Shown here: positions 26,396 through 39,037 of the stretch, piece by piece | Layout: each line of letters begins with the position of its first letter | Position numbering within the stretch: position 1 is the first letter of the stretch | Made by a program: the position numbers and the translations under genes | Assembly: GCA_020091685.1 (NCBI GenBank) | Contig: CM034593.1 | Span: 44,517,733 to 44,581,732 of the forward strand | Reading direction: 5' to 3' | DNA: 64,000 nt | Source: Lutjanus erythropterus | Lineage: Eukaryota > Chordata > Actinopteri > Lutjaniformes > Lutjanidae | Notes under the pieces: generated by a model | Seen by the model: only the letters and a program-made list of their open reading frames with translations | Told to the model about the DNA's origin: nothing | The model's database searches: none

Positions 26396-27529
26396 TGAAT
26401 CTTATGAACTGTTCTTATAAGATAAATGAAGCTCAAAAGATTAGCTCAACAAGAACAAAAGGAGAAAATTGGGTTATGAACCGTGGAAAATCTGCTGCGC
26501 TGTCTCTGTGAAATTTCCAGAAACATAAACTTGCCCTTTTCGAAGAAGTGCGCGGCTGGTCCTCTTGTCTCCTGTTCCTCACTGTGTGATTCAGCCAACC
26601 CTTATGGGGTGAGACCAGAAGCCATTATGCTGTTGATACATTCTCCCTTACACAATGACATAGTGTCCTACATGGGTTTGTGACCTACTTTCTCTCATCT
26701 TTAATCTCTCTCCCTCTTTCTGCGCACGCAGAGACACGCGCACGCCTCTGCACTCAAGCATATTAAAAGAACACTCAGCTACTTAGGATGGTAAATGAGT
26801 GCCTGTCTCCATTAAGACTTGTGCATGAGTCCTGCTCTCTTCTTTTTTCTGCTTCCTTCTCCCTGAAGCCACTGGCAGAGGAAGCTATCTGTTCTTGTCA
26901 TAATGTCCTGAACATTGTGCTTTGTTTTGATGAATTGTTACTTGTCTTTAGCAGCGAACTTAATTCTTAATCTGGGGAAGTAACTAATTGTGATGCACTT
27001 CATTCCACATATGCAGATGTGTTACTTTTCTCTGAAATGCTGCCCTATATGAAATGTCCTTACTTAATCTTCAAGCCTGATTCCATGAATGTGTAATGTG
27101 ACAAAATGACAAAGCATGGCTGAATCAATGGGTTACTGGTGCAGAAGGCTAAAGGAAAAAACAGAACCTTACATGACCACTTGTGCACATGCTCCGAGGA
27201 ATTGGACGTCCAAAATAAGCTGTTCAGAGGAGTCCTGATGTTGTCTTAATGCATTCCTTCAATTACAAACTCCTGCAGCGTGTGCATAAAGTTCACCTCA
27301 AAACCTCAAAGCGGTTGCAAGTTGGTTCTCAAGAAATGACTGCTGAGAACACAATAAAATATTGCAGCGAGTGGAGACAAGAACTCAAAACATGCTAAAC
27401 ACAGCTGTCTTCAACAGATGTAACAGCCACCTCACTAATGGTTAAAACTGTAAACCAGCACAAAAATTCTAATCACCAACATAAGCCAGCATGTTCTGAA
27501 CAGATACAAACCCTAATCTGTTGATTCTG
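26396..27529. other. Intron sequence without recognised elements
   Basis: No supported feature. Confidence 0.4.
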
Positions 27530-27835
27530 CAGGGCATGGCACGTCATGCCATGGTTTTGATAAGTCAAGCAGCATTTTAGGAGTATTGCAGCAGCGGCGT
27601 GTTTGACCCACCTGATTTTGTTCACTTGCTCAGATTTTGTTGATTTGGTCCTCTTTCTTTTCTTTTCATGCTTCTACCATGGATAAGTAAGTTAAACAGT
27701 TTCTTTTTTGTCTGTTTTTCTGATTGCGAGTCTGCACATAGTACTTTATTTTGAAAACTGGGAAGATTCTCGCACGATCTCATCTCAGTTGGCACAGCGT
27801 CCGTCACGGCAACCGTCAAAAATAGACTCAGTGCA
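27530..27835. mobile_element. Partial copy of the GC-rich-ended element found at 30190-30620
   Basis: Shares TTCTACCATGGATAAG, the 'GATTGCGAGTCTGCA' block, TTTTATTTTGAAAA-like sequence and CCGTCAAAAA with the element at 30190-30620. The GC-rich terminal parts are mostly lost, leaving GCAGCGGCGTGTTTG. Confidence 0.75.
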
Positions 27836-28059
27836 TATTTGAAGCAGAGCGGAGAGCAAATTAGTTTTTATTGGACACAAAAACACTTTTTTTTTATATT
27901 GTGGCTTGTGTGCCACAGTATGGTGCTTAACCAAGAAGTGATAACCAGTTTTGCCAGCTATCACATAGAATGACTAGTATGGAGTGAATGTAAATTTATT
28001 CCAGCTCAAGACTCAGGCCAACAAGAGACCAGACATTAAATGAGACTGTGTCTCAAGGT

Positions 28060-28143
28060 GGGTCACCCTGGATTTCTTCTGGGGGTTACGAACACCAACC
28101 TGATTATTCTTAAGTGTTGCAACTCTAAAAGGTTGAGAACCAC
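28060..28143. mobile_element. Right end of a hAT-type element
   Basis: Ends AAAAGGTTGAGAACCACTG, the same terminus as the MITE at 13542-13999. 'GGTTACGAACACCAACCTGA' and 'TTATTCTTAAG' match the left inner part of that MITE in inverted form. No left end is seen. Confidence 0.7.
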
Positions 28144-28147
28144 TGCT

Positions 28148-29055
28148 TTAAAGGGGTAATATGTAAGAATTTTATTTTAAAACATAAAGAAAAAAAAAAA
28201 AAATTCAACAAATATATAGAATAACAAAGACATCATGTATTGCAGAGATATCTAGGTAGTTAGCATGCTAACCAGCTAGCCTGCGCCTACCCTGTGTCAT
28301 AATACCACTTTGTACCACAAGCAGAAAGGTACAAGCTCTCTTGATCTAATAAATAAACTCACAAAAGTAAAAGAAAAAGGAAATATTCTTACCCATATTT
28401 TCCATATTTGACAGAGAATTACAATTGTACACCTTTTTTCTTCCTTTTAAAACTAGCTTAATTGCCTTGCTAACTCATCGTGCAACACAAATCATTAAAA
28501 TTTGACAGAAAACTCACCAAAAATCACTTTTGTTAGTGTTTCCACTGTTCCCATAGTCACAACTTTGATTTAATTGAAGTAAACCCTTAATTCATCGAAT
28601 TAGATGTGAAATTATTCTGGTTTTCTCCCATCTCGATCCTTTCTGTGTCACACATCTCATGTATGTAAATCACTTTGGTTCTATATTCCTTGTAGTCAAA
28701 ATGCCCTCTGTCCAGCTATGCTGTGTTCAGTCCAGGCGTGTTCACAGTGAGGCTACTGAATCAGGCTCTGTTGCCCGATTCTGGTGCTGGTGCCCATTCC
28801 TCACTGGGTCCTCCCTACCCCAGGCCTGAATACCTCCTCCCCTCCACGTTCTTGTGCTAGCTGAGTCAACACCAACACTCGCCTGGTGCTCCAAGCTCCC
28901 AGTTCAGACAGACTAAAGTCAGCTAACAGTTAGCTTGCTGAATAGCTAACTGAGCTAACGACAGCCACAGTTAGCCATTTGCAGTTACTCTGGTGATATG
29001 CTGCCCCCAAATTTGTTTGAAGGCCAATTCAGCAGGGGCCAACTCTTAGAAATCG
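28148..29055. mobile_element. Probable IR-4-type element abutting the hAT end
   Basis: Left end TTAAAGGGGTAATATGTAAG. The right end is degenerate, near CTCTTAGAAATCGCACATTT. The interior has GTTAGCATGCTAACCAGC and a GCTAGCTGAGTCAACACC to AGCTAACTGAGC stretch. The boundaries, especially the right, are uncertain. Confidence 0.45.
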
Positions 29056-30001
29056 CACATTTGTATCCAACTGTTGGGATATGAACTTGATTTTGTGAAA
29101 AATGTACTGGAAAATGCAAATTCTCTTGACCCCAAATTCAGAAATAAATAAACAAATAGAAAAAGTAAACACATACACAGACTGAAAATGCTCCCTCTTA
29201 TGCCCCGTAAGCTAAAAGAGGAACAGCAGACATGCTCAGTCAAGTTGCAACAGTCTGCGCCTCTCATTTTCTTACAGCTACAATGAGTCACAACTCATCC
29301 ATATTGCCATCATTTTCTGTGTGAGAGTGTGTGTGTGTGTGTGTGTGTCCATGTATCCCATCAGGCATGCGCATCCCTTCCTTGGACACTGTTCCAGGAC
29401 TTCTGTGCAGTGACTAAGTCCTCCCACTCTTTGTTGCCCTCCCTCCCTCCCTTCATTCACTGCTCCCATCACTATCAATCAGCAGCTTCCTATTTGACCT
29501 ACTTTCCCATCCTTCCCTGCTCCCTTCAGCCATGGAGACAATCGGCCTTCCACAAGTGGGCGTAGAAACGTGTGGGCATTGAGTGAGTTAAGAAATTACC
29601 GATTTCACACCGTCACATGCGTGTGTTGGTACCTGCACAGCGACAGCACCCAGCACTATAAATATGGATCAACACTAAGTCAGCCTGCCCTGACACTCAT
29701 TATACCACACAGGCTGCATCCTCCGTGCTGTCTGAAGCCCCGGTCCAATAGATACAGATGGCTGGAGTCTCTCAGCTGGGTGCAGTCGGTGTAATGATTG
29801 CAATTCCATAGCTGTCACAGGCGGATGAAGTGAGATTGAGCGGGGATAGATGCACAAGAAGAAACGGATGGAGGAGGAGGAGTAGATTAGAGAGGCAGGG
29901 TTAGACCTGGTGAGGGGTGAGGGGTGACAGGAAGGTGTGTATTGATGGCCATTAGGTGGTAACGCACTCAGAAACAGCTTTGTATTACAAGGCATAATGA
30001 G
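29056..30001. other. Intron sequence with a short (GT)n tract
   Basis: GT repeat at 29317-29348. No exon or element recognised. The 109-residue minus frame at 29675-30004 lacks family features. Confidence 0.45.
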
Positions 30002-31782
30002 CACTCATTCTTGAGAACTGGGACAAAACCATATTTTGAGACAGTTTTTATTGTTACTCTTCAATTCTGCTGAGAAAATATATTGTGAAAGATCAAACTC
30101 TTGGCTATTAAACTTTGTAACGGGCGACTTCCTAGTGATCACATTTTTTATTAAACGTAGCGAGAAAAAATCAGATGGAAAATCTGACAGTCTTACCCAT
30201 AATTTACACGAGGTGCGGCTGTGACGCGTCACGGCTGTGCCGTGGTTTTGCTCCATCTTGCACGCAACTTCAATTTACACCAGCAGCATTTCAGAAGCGT
30301 TTCAGCAGCGCAGCGTTTTGTCCGTCTGATTATGTTTACTTGCTCTGATTTTGGTGATTAAGTCCTCTTTCCTTGCTGTTTGTGCTTCTACCATGGATAA
30401 GCAGGCTACGTAGTTAAATTGTTTATTTTCTGTCTGTCTTTATGATCGCGAGTCTGCAAGGGGTCTTTTATTTTGAAAATCAACCGGATTCTCCCCTGAC
30501 TTCTTACCCATTCTACCTGCTCTGTGCCAACTGACGCGCCATCCGTCAAAAACTGTGAGTGCCGCGGCGCAGCCGTGACACGGCGCAGCTGTGCCTGGTG
30601 TAAATTAGGGGTTAGTACTGACAGGCATAGTCATAGTCATAGTGAGTAGCCGAGTTCTTTTAATGCTAACCAAAATACAAATTTTTCAACCATAATTATA
30701 GCTAAATAATAATAATTATTTAGCTTTAATTTAGAAGAAGTCAGGGTTGGGGTTGGGATGGAGTTAACATGCTATGGTTGAGACACATCTGATAGCAATA
30801 TTAATAACAAATTTGTCAATAACTAGAAAGCTTAGCAGTGCTTGAGCAGTATTCCCATCTTTTTTTAACCCAAAAAGTGAGGTGCCTGTTTTTGTAGAAA
30901 TCTGACGGAGTTGACAGAAATCTGAGATACAACTATATTATATAAGTAACTATTGTTAATTTTAGATTTTTGAAGACGTTTACCATTTTTAAAGTGTTTG
31001 AAGTTTTGAATTCTTGTCTGGGACAAGGGTGTTTTCTGGCACAGAGCAAGTTTAGAAATTAGAAAAGTTAAAGCAAACCAAAACATTTCATAAATTATTT
31101 ATATTTCCTATATATAAATCCTTAAAGAAGATTTAAAGCAAAAATAAATGTGTGTTCTGAGTTTGTCGCACCACAGAAAAATGTGTTATTAACCACCCAG
31201 TCAAATTTGAATGATTAAAAAATAGTTTAACATATAAAAGTAGGTCTCAAAACACTACTATGAGCTGAAAAATGACCTAAAACATGGACGCTCCAGCTTG
31301 CAGCTTTGTTGGACATGTCCAGACATGTTCGAGCCACCAGAGTCAGAGGATGGTGACAGGATGGTATTTTTTTTCTTCTGTGTCGGGTTGTTGGAACTGA
31401 AGGGAGCTGAAGTGAACTGCTGGACTGATTTGGACTGAAAGAGTCGCTGAAGATACGTCCATAACCGACTGTTAGGGAGGGTGAGGGGGTGCTGTTAGCG
31501 TGTTGGTTTGTGGGGCTTAAATAGTGCTGGGGGACCATGGTTTTATCACATCTCCGTGCCATGTTTAAGGTCTGCCCAAAAAATCCTGAACACAGAAATT
31601 GTGAACAACAGTTTTAATAGTCTAAATCTAACTTCCTAGTGTTTCCACATGTTTTCAGCAACTATGTTCTAACATATTAGGGGACATTTTTCACCAAAAA
31701 ATTTGATTAGAATATTGGTATTAATAGTTTTTAAAGGTATTTTTGTAGGATGTGATTTGTCCCAATTCTCAAAAATGGGTGT
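30002..31782. mobile_element. IR-2 copy F (with inserted element)
   Basis: Left end CACTCATTCTTGAGAACTGG. The right end, reverse-complemented, is CACCCATTTTTGAGAATTGG. Internal blocks 'AAACTCTTGGCTATTAAACT' and 'TAACATGCTATGGTTGAGAC' match copies E and G. It is longer than copy E because of the insertion at 30195-30616 and other foreign sequence at about 31140-31625. Confidence 0.85.
30195..30616. mobile_element. GC-rich-ended inverted-repeat element nested in IR-2 copy F
   Basis: Left: CATAATTTACACGAGGTGCG then GCTGTGACGCGTCACGGCTG. The reverse complement of the right: CCTAATTTACACCAGGCACA then GCTGCGCCGTGTCACGGCTG. The ends are about 45-50 bp and unusually GC/CpG-rich against AT-rich surroundings. 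The element is about 420 bp, and its middle holds TTCTACCATGGATAAGCAGG. A shorter relative lies at 27530-27835. Confidence 0.85.
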
Positions 31783-32925
31783 GAGATGAAGATGATGGAT
31801 CATTACAGTGTAGAGGAGGTTACGGTGGTTACGGGGAGCATTCAACAAAGTTTTCTCACTCTCTACCCGTCTCTCTCACCTTTCACTCTTTTCTGCAACC
31901 GCGACCAGACCCATGCAAGCATGCACTGTGCAAAGGACATGCACGTTTGCATGCATCCACCTCCCTGCAACTTCAGCGTCGACGAATAGAAACAAGGACA
32001 GAAGCTTTCCTCTCTCCCTCTGATATCGATCACTGCCCCCCTCCCACCCCACCCCTACAGACACACACATATGCAGCAAGGAGTCACAGAGACGAGGCGT
32101 ACATGCAAGGAAATCTTCCTCCCCTGCTTTTCTCAATCTCTGTTAACCTCCACTCTCTTTAACCTTCCCACACACACACATTTACTCACGCATACACACA
32201 CACACACAAAGCACACACAGCATTTCCAGGACGCCCAGCACATCCACGCAGCGGGCGACTACATGGACAAAGAGGTCAGGATTCACCTTATTAGAGGAAC
32301 TGGAGCCCTTGAGGGGTGAAACAGAAGAGAACTACAATATTTAAACTGAATATGAAAGGGACACACACAGTGACCTACTTCATCTCTGTTGACTGAGACA
32401 CAGTCTATATGAACTCTTTATGAGTCTGTGAGGGTGTGTGCATATAAATATATGAAGAATGATAGAAAGACATGAGAAGAAAGAGTGTGAGCTTTACATG
32501 ATCATGTGTAATCTCATGGGATTTCCAGACTATTCTGTACTGTGCAGCAGAATGTGTGCTATAAGAGATATGCATTCATAATAAATGGATGTTACATTAA
32601 TTATGCATTGAGATGAGAGGCTTTGAAATTACTTATGGCCCATATAGCACATGCCATAAGAGCCTGCGCCTGCAGCTGTGTTTTGACTGTAAAGAAAGAG
32701 AGTCATGTCAAGGGGAGTATCATACAGTATGTCACACCATGTTTAATGTAGCCATTCTGTTTACTGAGCAAAGACCATGATGCATTTATTGATTTTTACT
32801 GTAAAATCTATAATAGCATTCATCAGCGTAAAATGTGGAGTGGGTATTGGACTACACCAGTACCCACAAGAGACCGCATCAGCTGTCTCAACACATGAAG
32901 AAATCCTGTATAATGCAGTCACCTT
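31783..32925. other. Intron sequence with CA-rich stretch
   Basis: CA-rich DNA at 32166-32222. No exon recognised. Confidence 0.45.
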
Positions 32926-33277
32926 CAGCTGCAACTAAAGATTATTTTCAGTCGGTTCATCTTTCGATTATTTTCTCGATTGATCGATTAATAGTTGTTT
33001 GTTTTAAAATGCCAGAAAATGGTGAAAAATGTCGATCAGTTTTCCCAAAACCTAAGACGACGTCCTCAAATGTCTTGTTTTACTCACAACCCAAAGATGT
33101 TCAGTTCACTGTCATGGAGGAGTAAAGAAACTAAAAGTTTAAGTTAAAACTAACATTTAAGAACTTTGACTTTTTCTCTGAGAAAAAATACTCAGACCGA
33201 TTAATTGATTATCAAAATAGTTAGCGATTAATCTAATAGTGATCAATAATTAATTAATTATTTAATAATTGCAGCTA
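32926..33277. mobile_element. MITE with AGCTGCAA...TTGCAGCT ends
   Basis: Left CAGCTGCAACTAAAGATTAT. Right TAATAATTGCAGCTAT, inverted. It has inner CGATTAAT motifs and a 'ATGCCAGAAAATGGTGAAAA' core that I recall as common in percomorph genomes. The frame at 32835-33125 (MPENGEKCRS...) is this repeat in translation and not a gene. Confidence 0.8.
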
Positions 33278-33339
33278 TAACCTTCATATAATGAAACCTA
33301 CTGTAATAACGTAGGTCTCACTTACAAGAAAAATCAAAT

Positions 33340-34505
33340 TTCTCCAGTAGCTCACACTTTATTTTTCAGTATATTAATAAGACATAACATTCTGTACTTT
33401 GTACCAGATCAAACTAAAACTAGAAATAGTATGGTCTTTATTAATCAGCGAACAAACTTACACCAACTCTAATTAGACTACTGGTATAAGAAAATATCTG
33501 TACACTTAAGAATGTCAATATTATTTTTGTGATACTGTGTTGATTCTCAAAATACTTCATCGTGATATTCATACATATAAAAAATTGTAGCAGTGATTCA
33601 TTTTGTATTGTGTTTAAACCCCCATCATCTTTACTGATATGATTGCATGAAGAACAACTTTTTAAACTATTATGCATATGGTGCTGTGTTCTTTATACTA
33701 ATACAGTTTCCTAAATTTGGATTTAAAAAGTAGAAATATATCTCCTTACAGTGTTGCCATATATTGAATTGTAACTCCTTTATCATGATACGAATCATAT
33801 TGCCAGATTCTTGCTAATACATAGCCCTATACTAGACATCATACACCTAAGAATATACTAATATAATATAAGATATAACAAGCTGTATTTTGTATCACAT
33901 TAGACAAAGACTAGAAATAATATTCTTTATTAGATAGTATTAGACCCTTATTAGACTTAATTAGAGTGTAACTAGGGCTCATTGCAAACAAACTGTACTG
34001 AAAACTAAATTACTCTCTAATAAAGTCCAGTATGGGTCTAGCAGTGGGAAATAACACACTTTAATTTACAGCACAGTTCTGTTGTAATGTCCCTATTTCA
34101 CATTCTACATCAGCATCTCATACAGTTATTTCAACAGATGGACAACCCTCTACTAAATACCCTCTAATAAAGTCTAATAAAAATCATATTAAGTTCCTAA
34201 GGCTTTGTCTGCTCTGAGGCTGGGGGCTCAGATTTTATTATATACAAGTAGGGAGCTCTAACGAAGAAAATGATGGGAACCACTGTAATAAGGGTTCTAA
34301 TAATTTCTAATACAGAACATTATTTCTAGTTTTTGTCTATTTCGATACAAAGTACAGCTTGTTACATCTTATTAGCGTACTGTCAGATATATGGTGTCTA
34401 ATTAGGGTATAGCTGCGATCGTTTAATGTCTAACAAATAACGGATTATTTATAGTTTTTGTCTAATTTGATACAAAGTGCAGCTTGTTGTCTTATTGGTG
34501 AAGTG
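33340..34505. mobile_element. Inverted-repeat block with TACTTTGTA-type arms, related to the 63.6-64.0 kb array
   Basis: The sequence at 33866-33930 (AAGATATAACAAGCTGTATT, AGACAAAGACTAGAAATAAT) recurs as its reverse complement at 34309-34375 (ATTATTTCTAGTTTTTGTCT, TACAGCTTGTTACATCTTAT) and again at 34440-34500. A further direct relative lies at 33378-33440. The centre (34020-34110: TAATAAAGTCCAGTATGGG, CTTTAATTTACAGCACAG, TTCTGTTGTAATGT) matches the 78-bp unit at 63638-64000. Confidence 0.65.
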
Positions 34506-35110
34506 TAAAATAAAGTGTGTCCAAAACATCAATAGTCATTTACTAGAAATCTCAAAAATACAGTGTCTTCTATATGTGCTGGAAGAGTGTATTGTTGGTG
34601 TATACATGTGTGATGCTTATGCAACAGCAGTTTACACTTCAGCTTTACAGAAGCCCTAGACGGAGTACAGCAAGCTGTCTCTTCACTAATGTCCATAAAA
34701 AGATATGTGAATTTGAGGATGCAGAATCTATATGCATGGGACAAGATTTTGGCATCTGAAGAGTTCTGGTTTCTGTTTGTAGTCCAAGCAGTATTGACCA
34801 ATTGTGTTTGCTTGGCTTTGGTTGAGTGCAGGGAAACAGACGGTGTGGCGAGGAAAGGAGAGGTGGAACAATGCAATCTTGGAAGCCATCAGCTATCATC
34901 TGATGATGATTAAGCAGTTTAATGGCTTTTAAAGAAATTCATCTGAATTTAAATATTGAGATTAGCCTATAACTCCAGTCTCATGTCACAAATTGCTAAT
35001 CAGACAGTGAACAGTGTGCGCCACACGGAAAAGGAAGTCTTCATCCCTTTGTAAGCATGTACAGGAAATTAATGAATATATGGTTCATTAAAAGAATTAT
35101 AACGTCTCGG
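34506..35110. other. Intron sequence without recognised elements
   Basis: Frames of 60-115 residues on both strands overlap each other and show no family features. Confidence 0.4.
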
Positions 35111-35713
35111 CAGCGGTGGAAAGAGTACTGAAAATCTGTACTCAAGTACAAGTACTGTCACATTACTAAAATATTACTCAATTACAAGTAAATGTACTGG
35201 TGTTAGAAATACACTTAAGTAAAACTACAAAGTATTCATCGCAAAAACTACTGAGAGTATTAGTTATGTTTAACCGCTGATGTCACAGTCACCTCTCCAA
35301 ACTAGGATTGTAAATTCTGTGCGTCTTCCTGAACCAATAGTTGAAAACACTAACAAGTGATTAATCATTAATAATTTATAAGATATAAATTATGTTTTTT
35401 TTTCCTTTTTTGATAATTTTTCTCTCATTTTCGGTCTAAATTCAATTGTCCTTATTCAACAAATGTCTCCACCAAACAAAACACCTTATTGGTTACAAAA
35501 ATGCAGATGAAAGGTTTGGATATTAATTCAAATTGGGCTCAGTACTCAACAGTGATTTTAAAAGTAACTAAGTAGATTACATCTTGTAATGCATACCTAA
35601 GTACGAGTAAAAGTTCAGACTTGAAAAGCTACTCATAAAAGTACAAGTACCCCCCCAAAAATCTACTTAATTACAGTAATTTGAGTATTTGCAATTAGCT
35701 ATTTCCACCCCTG
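35111..35713. mobile_element. hAT-type MITE with AGTACT/AAGTA-rich arms
   Basis: Left end CAGCGGTGGAAAGAGTACTG. Right end TAGCTATTTCCACCCCTG, inverted CAGGGGTGGAAA. The arms are rich in ACTCAAGTACAAGTA. It is 603 bp with no protein. Flanks CGTCTCGG and TTTCTTGG agree only at five of eight. Fragments of the same family lie at 42355-42480, 44870-45008 and 47070-47155. Confidence 0.85.
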
Positions 35714-37124
35714 TTTCTTGGTAAGCACTTGTGTCTCTAATTACAGCACATCAAATATTTGACTAATACAAGAAAACTGTTGAAATACAGTAAAACACGC
35801 CAGCAGCAACAGAAATTTGAGTGAGAGTGAGACTATACAACATTATCATGTCCTCGTACCCACCAGAGTTGGTTTTACTTGCTAAGGTTTTGAGATACCT
35901 GCCTCTGAAACTTGGTGACTGCTTTAAACTGCATGTTCACCACAACAAAAACACACAATCTTTGCTCTTTTATCTTCTTTTTCACAAGAAGTTTTACCTG
36001 TTATTAAATTTTAAAGAAATAGTCTAAGAATTATTAATGAGGATACGTTTTTGAAAAGGCCTGGGGGCATTTTGTTGTACTTCAGTGGTTTTAAAAGGTA
36101 CATGTCATGTACTTACAACATTATGATCTGAAATATGCTATCTTAACTTTGCTGCATGTCCTCGCTTGAATTTCCCCTCTACGTTGGCTGTCAGCTCCAA
36201 ATTACACTTGAAACTGATGGCAACTGCCAGGGTCAACAGCAAAGATGATGATTTGTGAAGTCATGTCAAAGAAAACCTGCTGGAAAATGAAATCTCCTAT
36301 AAGAGTGAAATATCACGTAATGTATTTGAAATCCAATTTTCACAACAGAATTATTTTTAGTTATATTTTCGCTCACGTATGACAGGAGGTTTTAGTTAGC
36401 TGGCTGCTAAAGAAGAGATCCTGACAGAAACATGAGTCTGTAGCATTACCTCAGCGTGACGACAGAGTGTGTGTGTGGTTACTCTAAGTGTGTGTCTGAA
36501 TACAATAAGACAGATACAAAGAAAGGAGGAGGTAAAGCAGAGCTTGCTTGTCCATAAAACATCCAGTTTCATAATCTTCCACAATATCCATAAATGTTCT
36601 GGGCACACAACTGTTTTACGGCAAGATTTAGAATATTAACTAGAGGGATTTCCTGGAGTAATTAAGTTCATATTCAGAATGAAACTGAATTAAATGTTAA
36701 TGAAGACCTTCAGGAGCGACTCCACCCCAAAAATGTGGCATGCATGGACAGGGATTATCTGTAATCTGCATGTATGTGTGTGTGTGTATTTTTGTGGGTG
36801 GCGGTCCTTGTAAAGGTGTCAGCAGTTCAGATTTAGGGATGAGCTTTTTTTTTAGAACCCATAGAGTCAAACCAAAACCACCAATCACAGAGAGGAGAAT
36901 GCAGCACATATTTTTGTTTAAATCTAATTGATATTCCAAAAAGTTGGTTGTAAACACATTATATAACTCGCAGCTAACTTTGTCTGGATTGCTACATTAT
37001 ACACCACCTGTTTCATTTCATTTGAACACTGTTTATTTAACAGATTGCACACTGATTATCTAACACTGCGCTGTATGTTTAACCTGTGAGTATCAATTCA
37101 TCTTGTAGTTAGGTGTCTCAAAAG
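35714..37124. other. Intron sequence without recognised elements
   Basis: No exon or element boundary supported. A short TG tract is at 36774-36788. Confidence 0.4.
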
Positions 37125-38037
37125 TTAAAGGAGAAATATGTAAGTCCCTGCTGTTCAGAAATGAGTTCTGTGGTCCAAATAGTTCATTGGAGCCATAAAT
37201 CAGTGGTTTACAAACTTTTTCTGGCATGCCCGCCTTCTCCACAAATCCGAAGTCCAGGCAGGTTGCCTGCAGGCTGCACAGATATTGGAGGAGTGCAAGA
37301 CGAGCACAACACTATATTCACTGACAAGTGACGAGTCTGACACTCTTAAGTTAATCAGCTGTTTAGAACTCTGTCAAGTGTCTGTCAGTGTAAAGTTAAG
37401 CCCGTCATCCCAAAAAAGCCCACTGCTCTGAAAATACACACTCCGGTGTTGGTGACTGCCTGCCTCACTGCCTGCCAAACTCCATTAACATTTTGCTCAA
37501 TTTAACTGTTATAAACATTAACTCCTTCTAAAAGATTAATAGTGATTTCTTACAACTTATAAACAGACACTAACTTATTCAGCGAATGTTTGGCATTAAT
37601 TTTTAACTCTAATTAACTTAAAACAGGCAAACACAAACAGATATTCCGGCCCCGAAGGGAAATTTCAAAGGAAAACATGCAAAACAGGACTGAAATAATC
37701 CAATATCAAAACTTCTTCAGTCAAATGATACCTGCCATCTATCATTTTTTTACACAGATCTGGAAAAATAGACTATTTATATAGTTTTGCTCACAGCCAA
37801 TCACCACAAGTGTTCTTCAATTTAATGCAACATATGATTGGCTCACTATCACAGCTACAGCTGACAGCTACCTGCTCCATGCAGTCTGTGCTGGTGAAGT
37901 CGAGTTGACAGAGTTAGCAGTTAGCACGCTGAGATGCCACCATATTGTAATTTTTTAAACAATACCCTGTCCTAAATGACATATCTTGGTCATTTCATTA
38001 TTTAGTCCAGTAAATAAATTACATATTTCTCCTTTAA
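37125..38037. mobile_element. IR-4 copy (913 bp)
   Basis: Begins TTAAAGGAGAAATATGTAAG. Ends TTACATATTTCTCCTTTAA, inverted and nearly exact, with TTAA at both tips. The interior (GCAGGTTGCCTGCAGGCTGC, GCCCACTGCTCTGAAAATAC, ACTGCCTGCCTCACTGCC) is shared with the copy at 40518. Confidence 0.9.
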
Positions 38038-38744
38038 TCGAGAAAAATAATTTCAACCAAAAGTAAAAAAAAAAACAATGAAGAATTACTGTACTTCAAG
38101 ACAGTGACTAAAGAAGTTTTGACTGATAACCTTCCTTGACAAATCTGACTGAAAGTGGAGGAACACGTTGGTAAACAAACAGCCAAGAACAAATACCGCC
38201 CAGGGGGGTAAAGAGGGGCGTAAAACGTCTTGCCATAACAGATTTGTCTTGCAGTGATGAGCACATCTGTTCTTGTTTGTTTCGATGCTTGCAGTTCAGA
38301 AAGTCGTATCGGTGTATTTGTCTTTGTCCTGTGCATCTGTGACACACAGCATGGTGCTATGAAGTCAATTTTACATGGATTACTCATTACCACATTAATA
38401 AAAAATAAAAGTAGAATATCTGTAGATATACAAGACGCCTGTTAGGAGAGGGATTTAACATTGTGTTGAATTTGTGGGAAGATTGTTCATTATGTTCTTA
38501 ACGGTACAAAGTGAAGATGTTGGATGGCACAAAACAAGAACATGGTTCATTCTTGAGGTACAAGTAAAGCTGTCAGAGTTTCTAGAAGTGTCAGATGAGC
38601 TGAAGGGAAAAAAACTTCAGTGAAGCCATAGAGAAAACAAGTACACCTGGACCAATGGCAACAAGAGGAAGGAAAGACAAAGGGTGCTAAATTTTGTACA
38701 TCAAGGTGCATGGTGCAAAGTGCAGTCAAGAGTGCTGTGCAGAG

Positions 38745-39037
38745 CAGGGGCTCTCAACCTTTTATAACTTAAGGGTCACTTCTGATTATTTAAAATATTT
38801 TGAGGACCACCTGAATGAGAAAAAAACCCAACGTGACCCAAAATAAAAGGGGGGGGGGGGGGGGGGGTGGTGTTGAGGGAACATTAGCTAGCTAACAAGT
38901 TTGTGTGGTGAACGACTACCTCGCAAATTTAAAAAGAAAAAATGTTATCAGACCATTTCCATTGTCTCTGCAGCCCACTAGATGGTGCTCTCAGGCCCAC
39001 CAGTGGACCCTGGCCCAGTGGTTGAGAATGACCAGTG
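38745..39037. mobile_element. hAT-like element with CAGGGGCTCTCAACC end
   Basis: Left CAGGGGCTCTCAACCTTTTA. Reverse-complemented right CACTGGTCATTCTCAACCAC. It contains the poly-G run. Ends are worn and no target duplication is seen. Confidence 0.55.
38849..38867. repeat. Homopolymer of 19 G
   Basis: Nineteen consecutive G on the plus strand, C on the prkca sense strand. Confidence 0.95.

Noticed and set aside
32835-33125. 96-residue frame ending in PKDVQFTVMEE
   Set aside because: It is the translated core of a common MITE (32926-33277).
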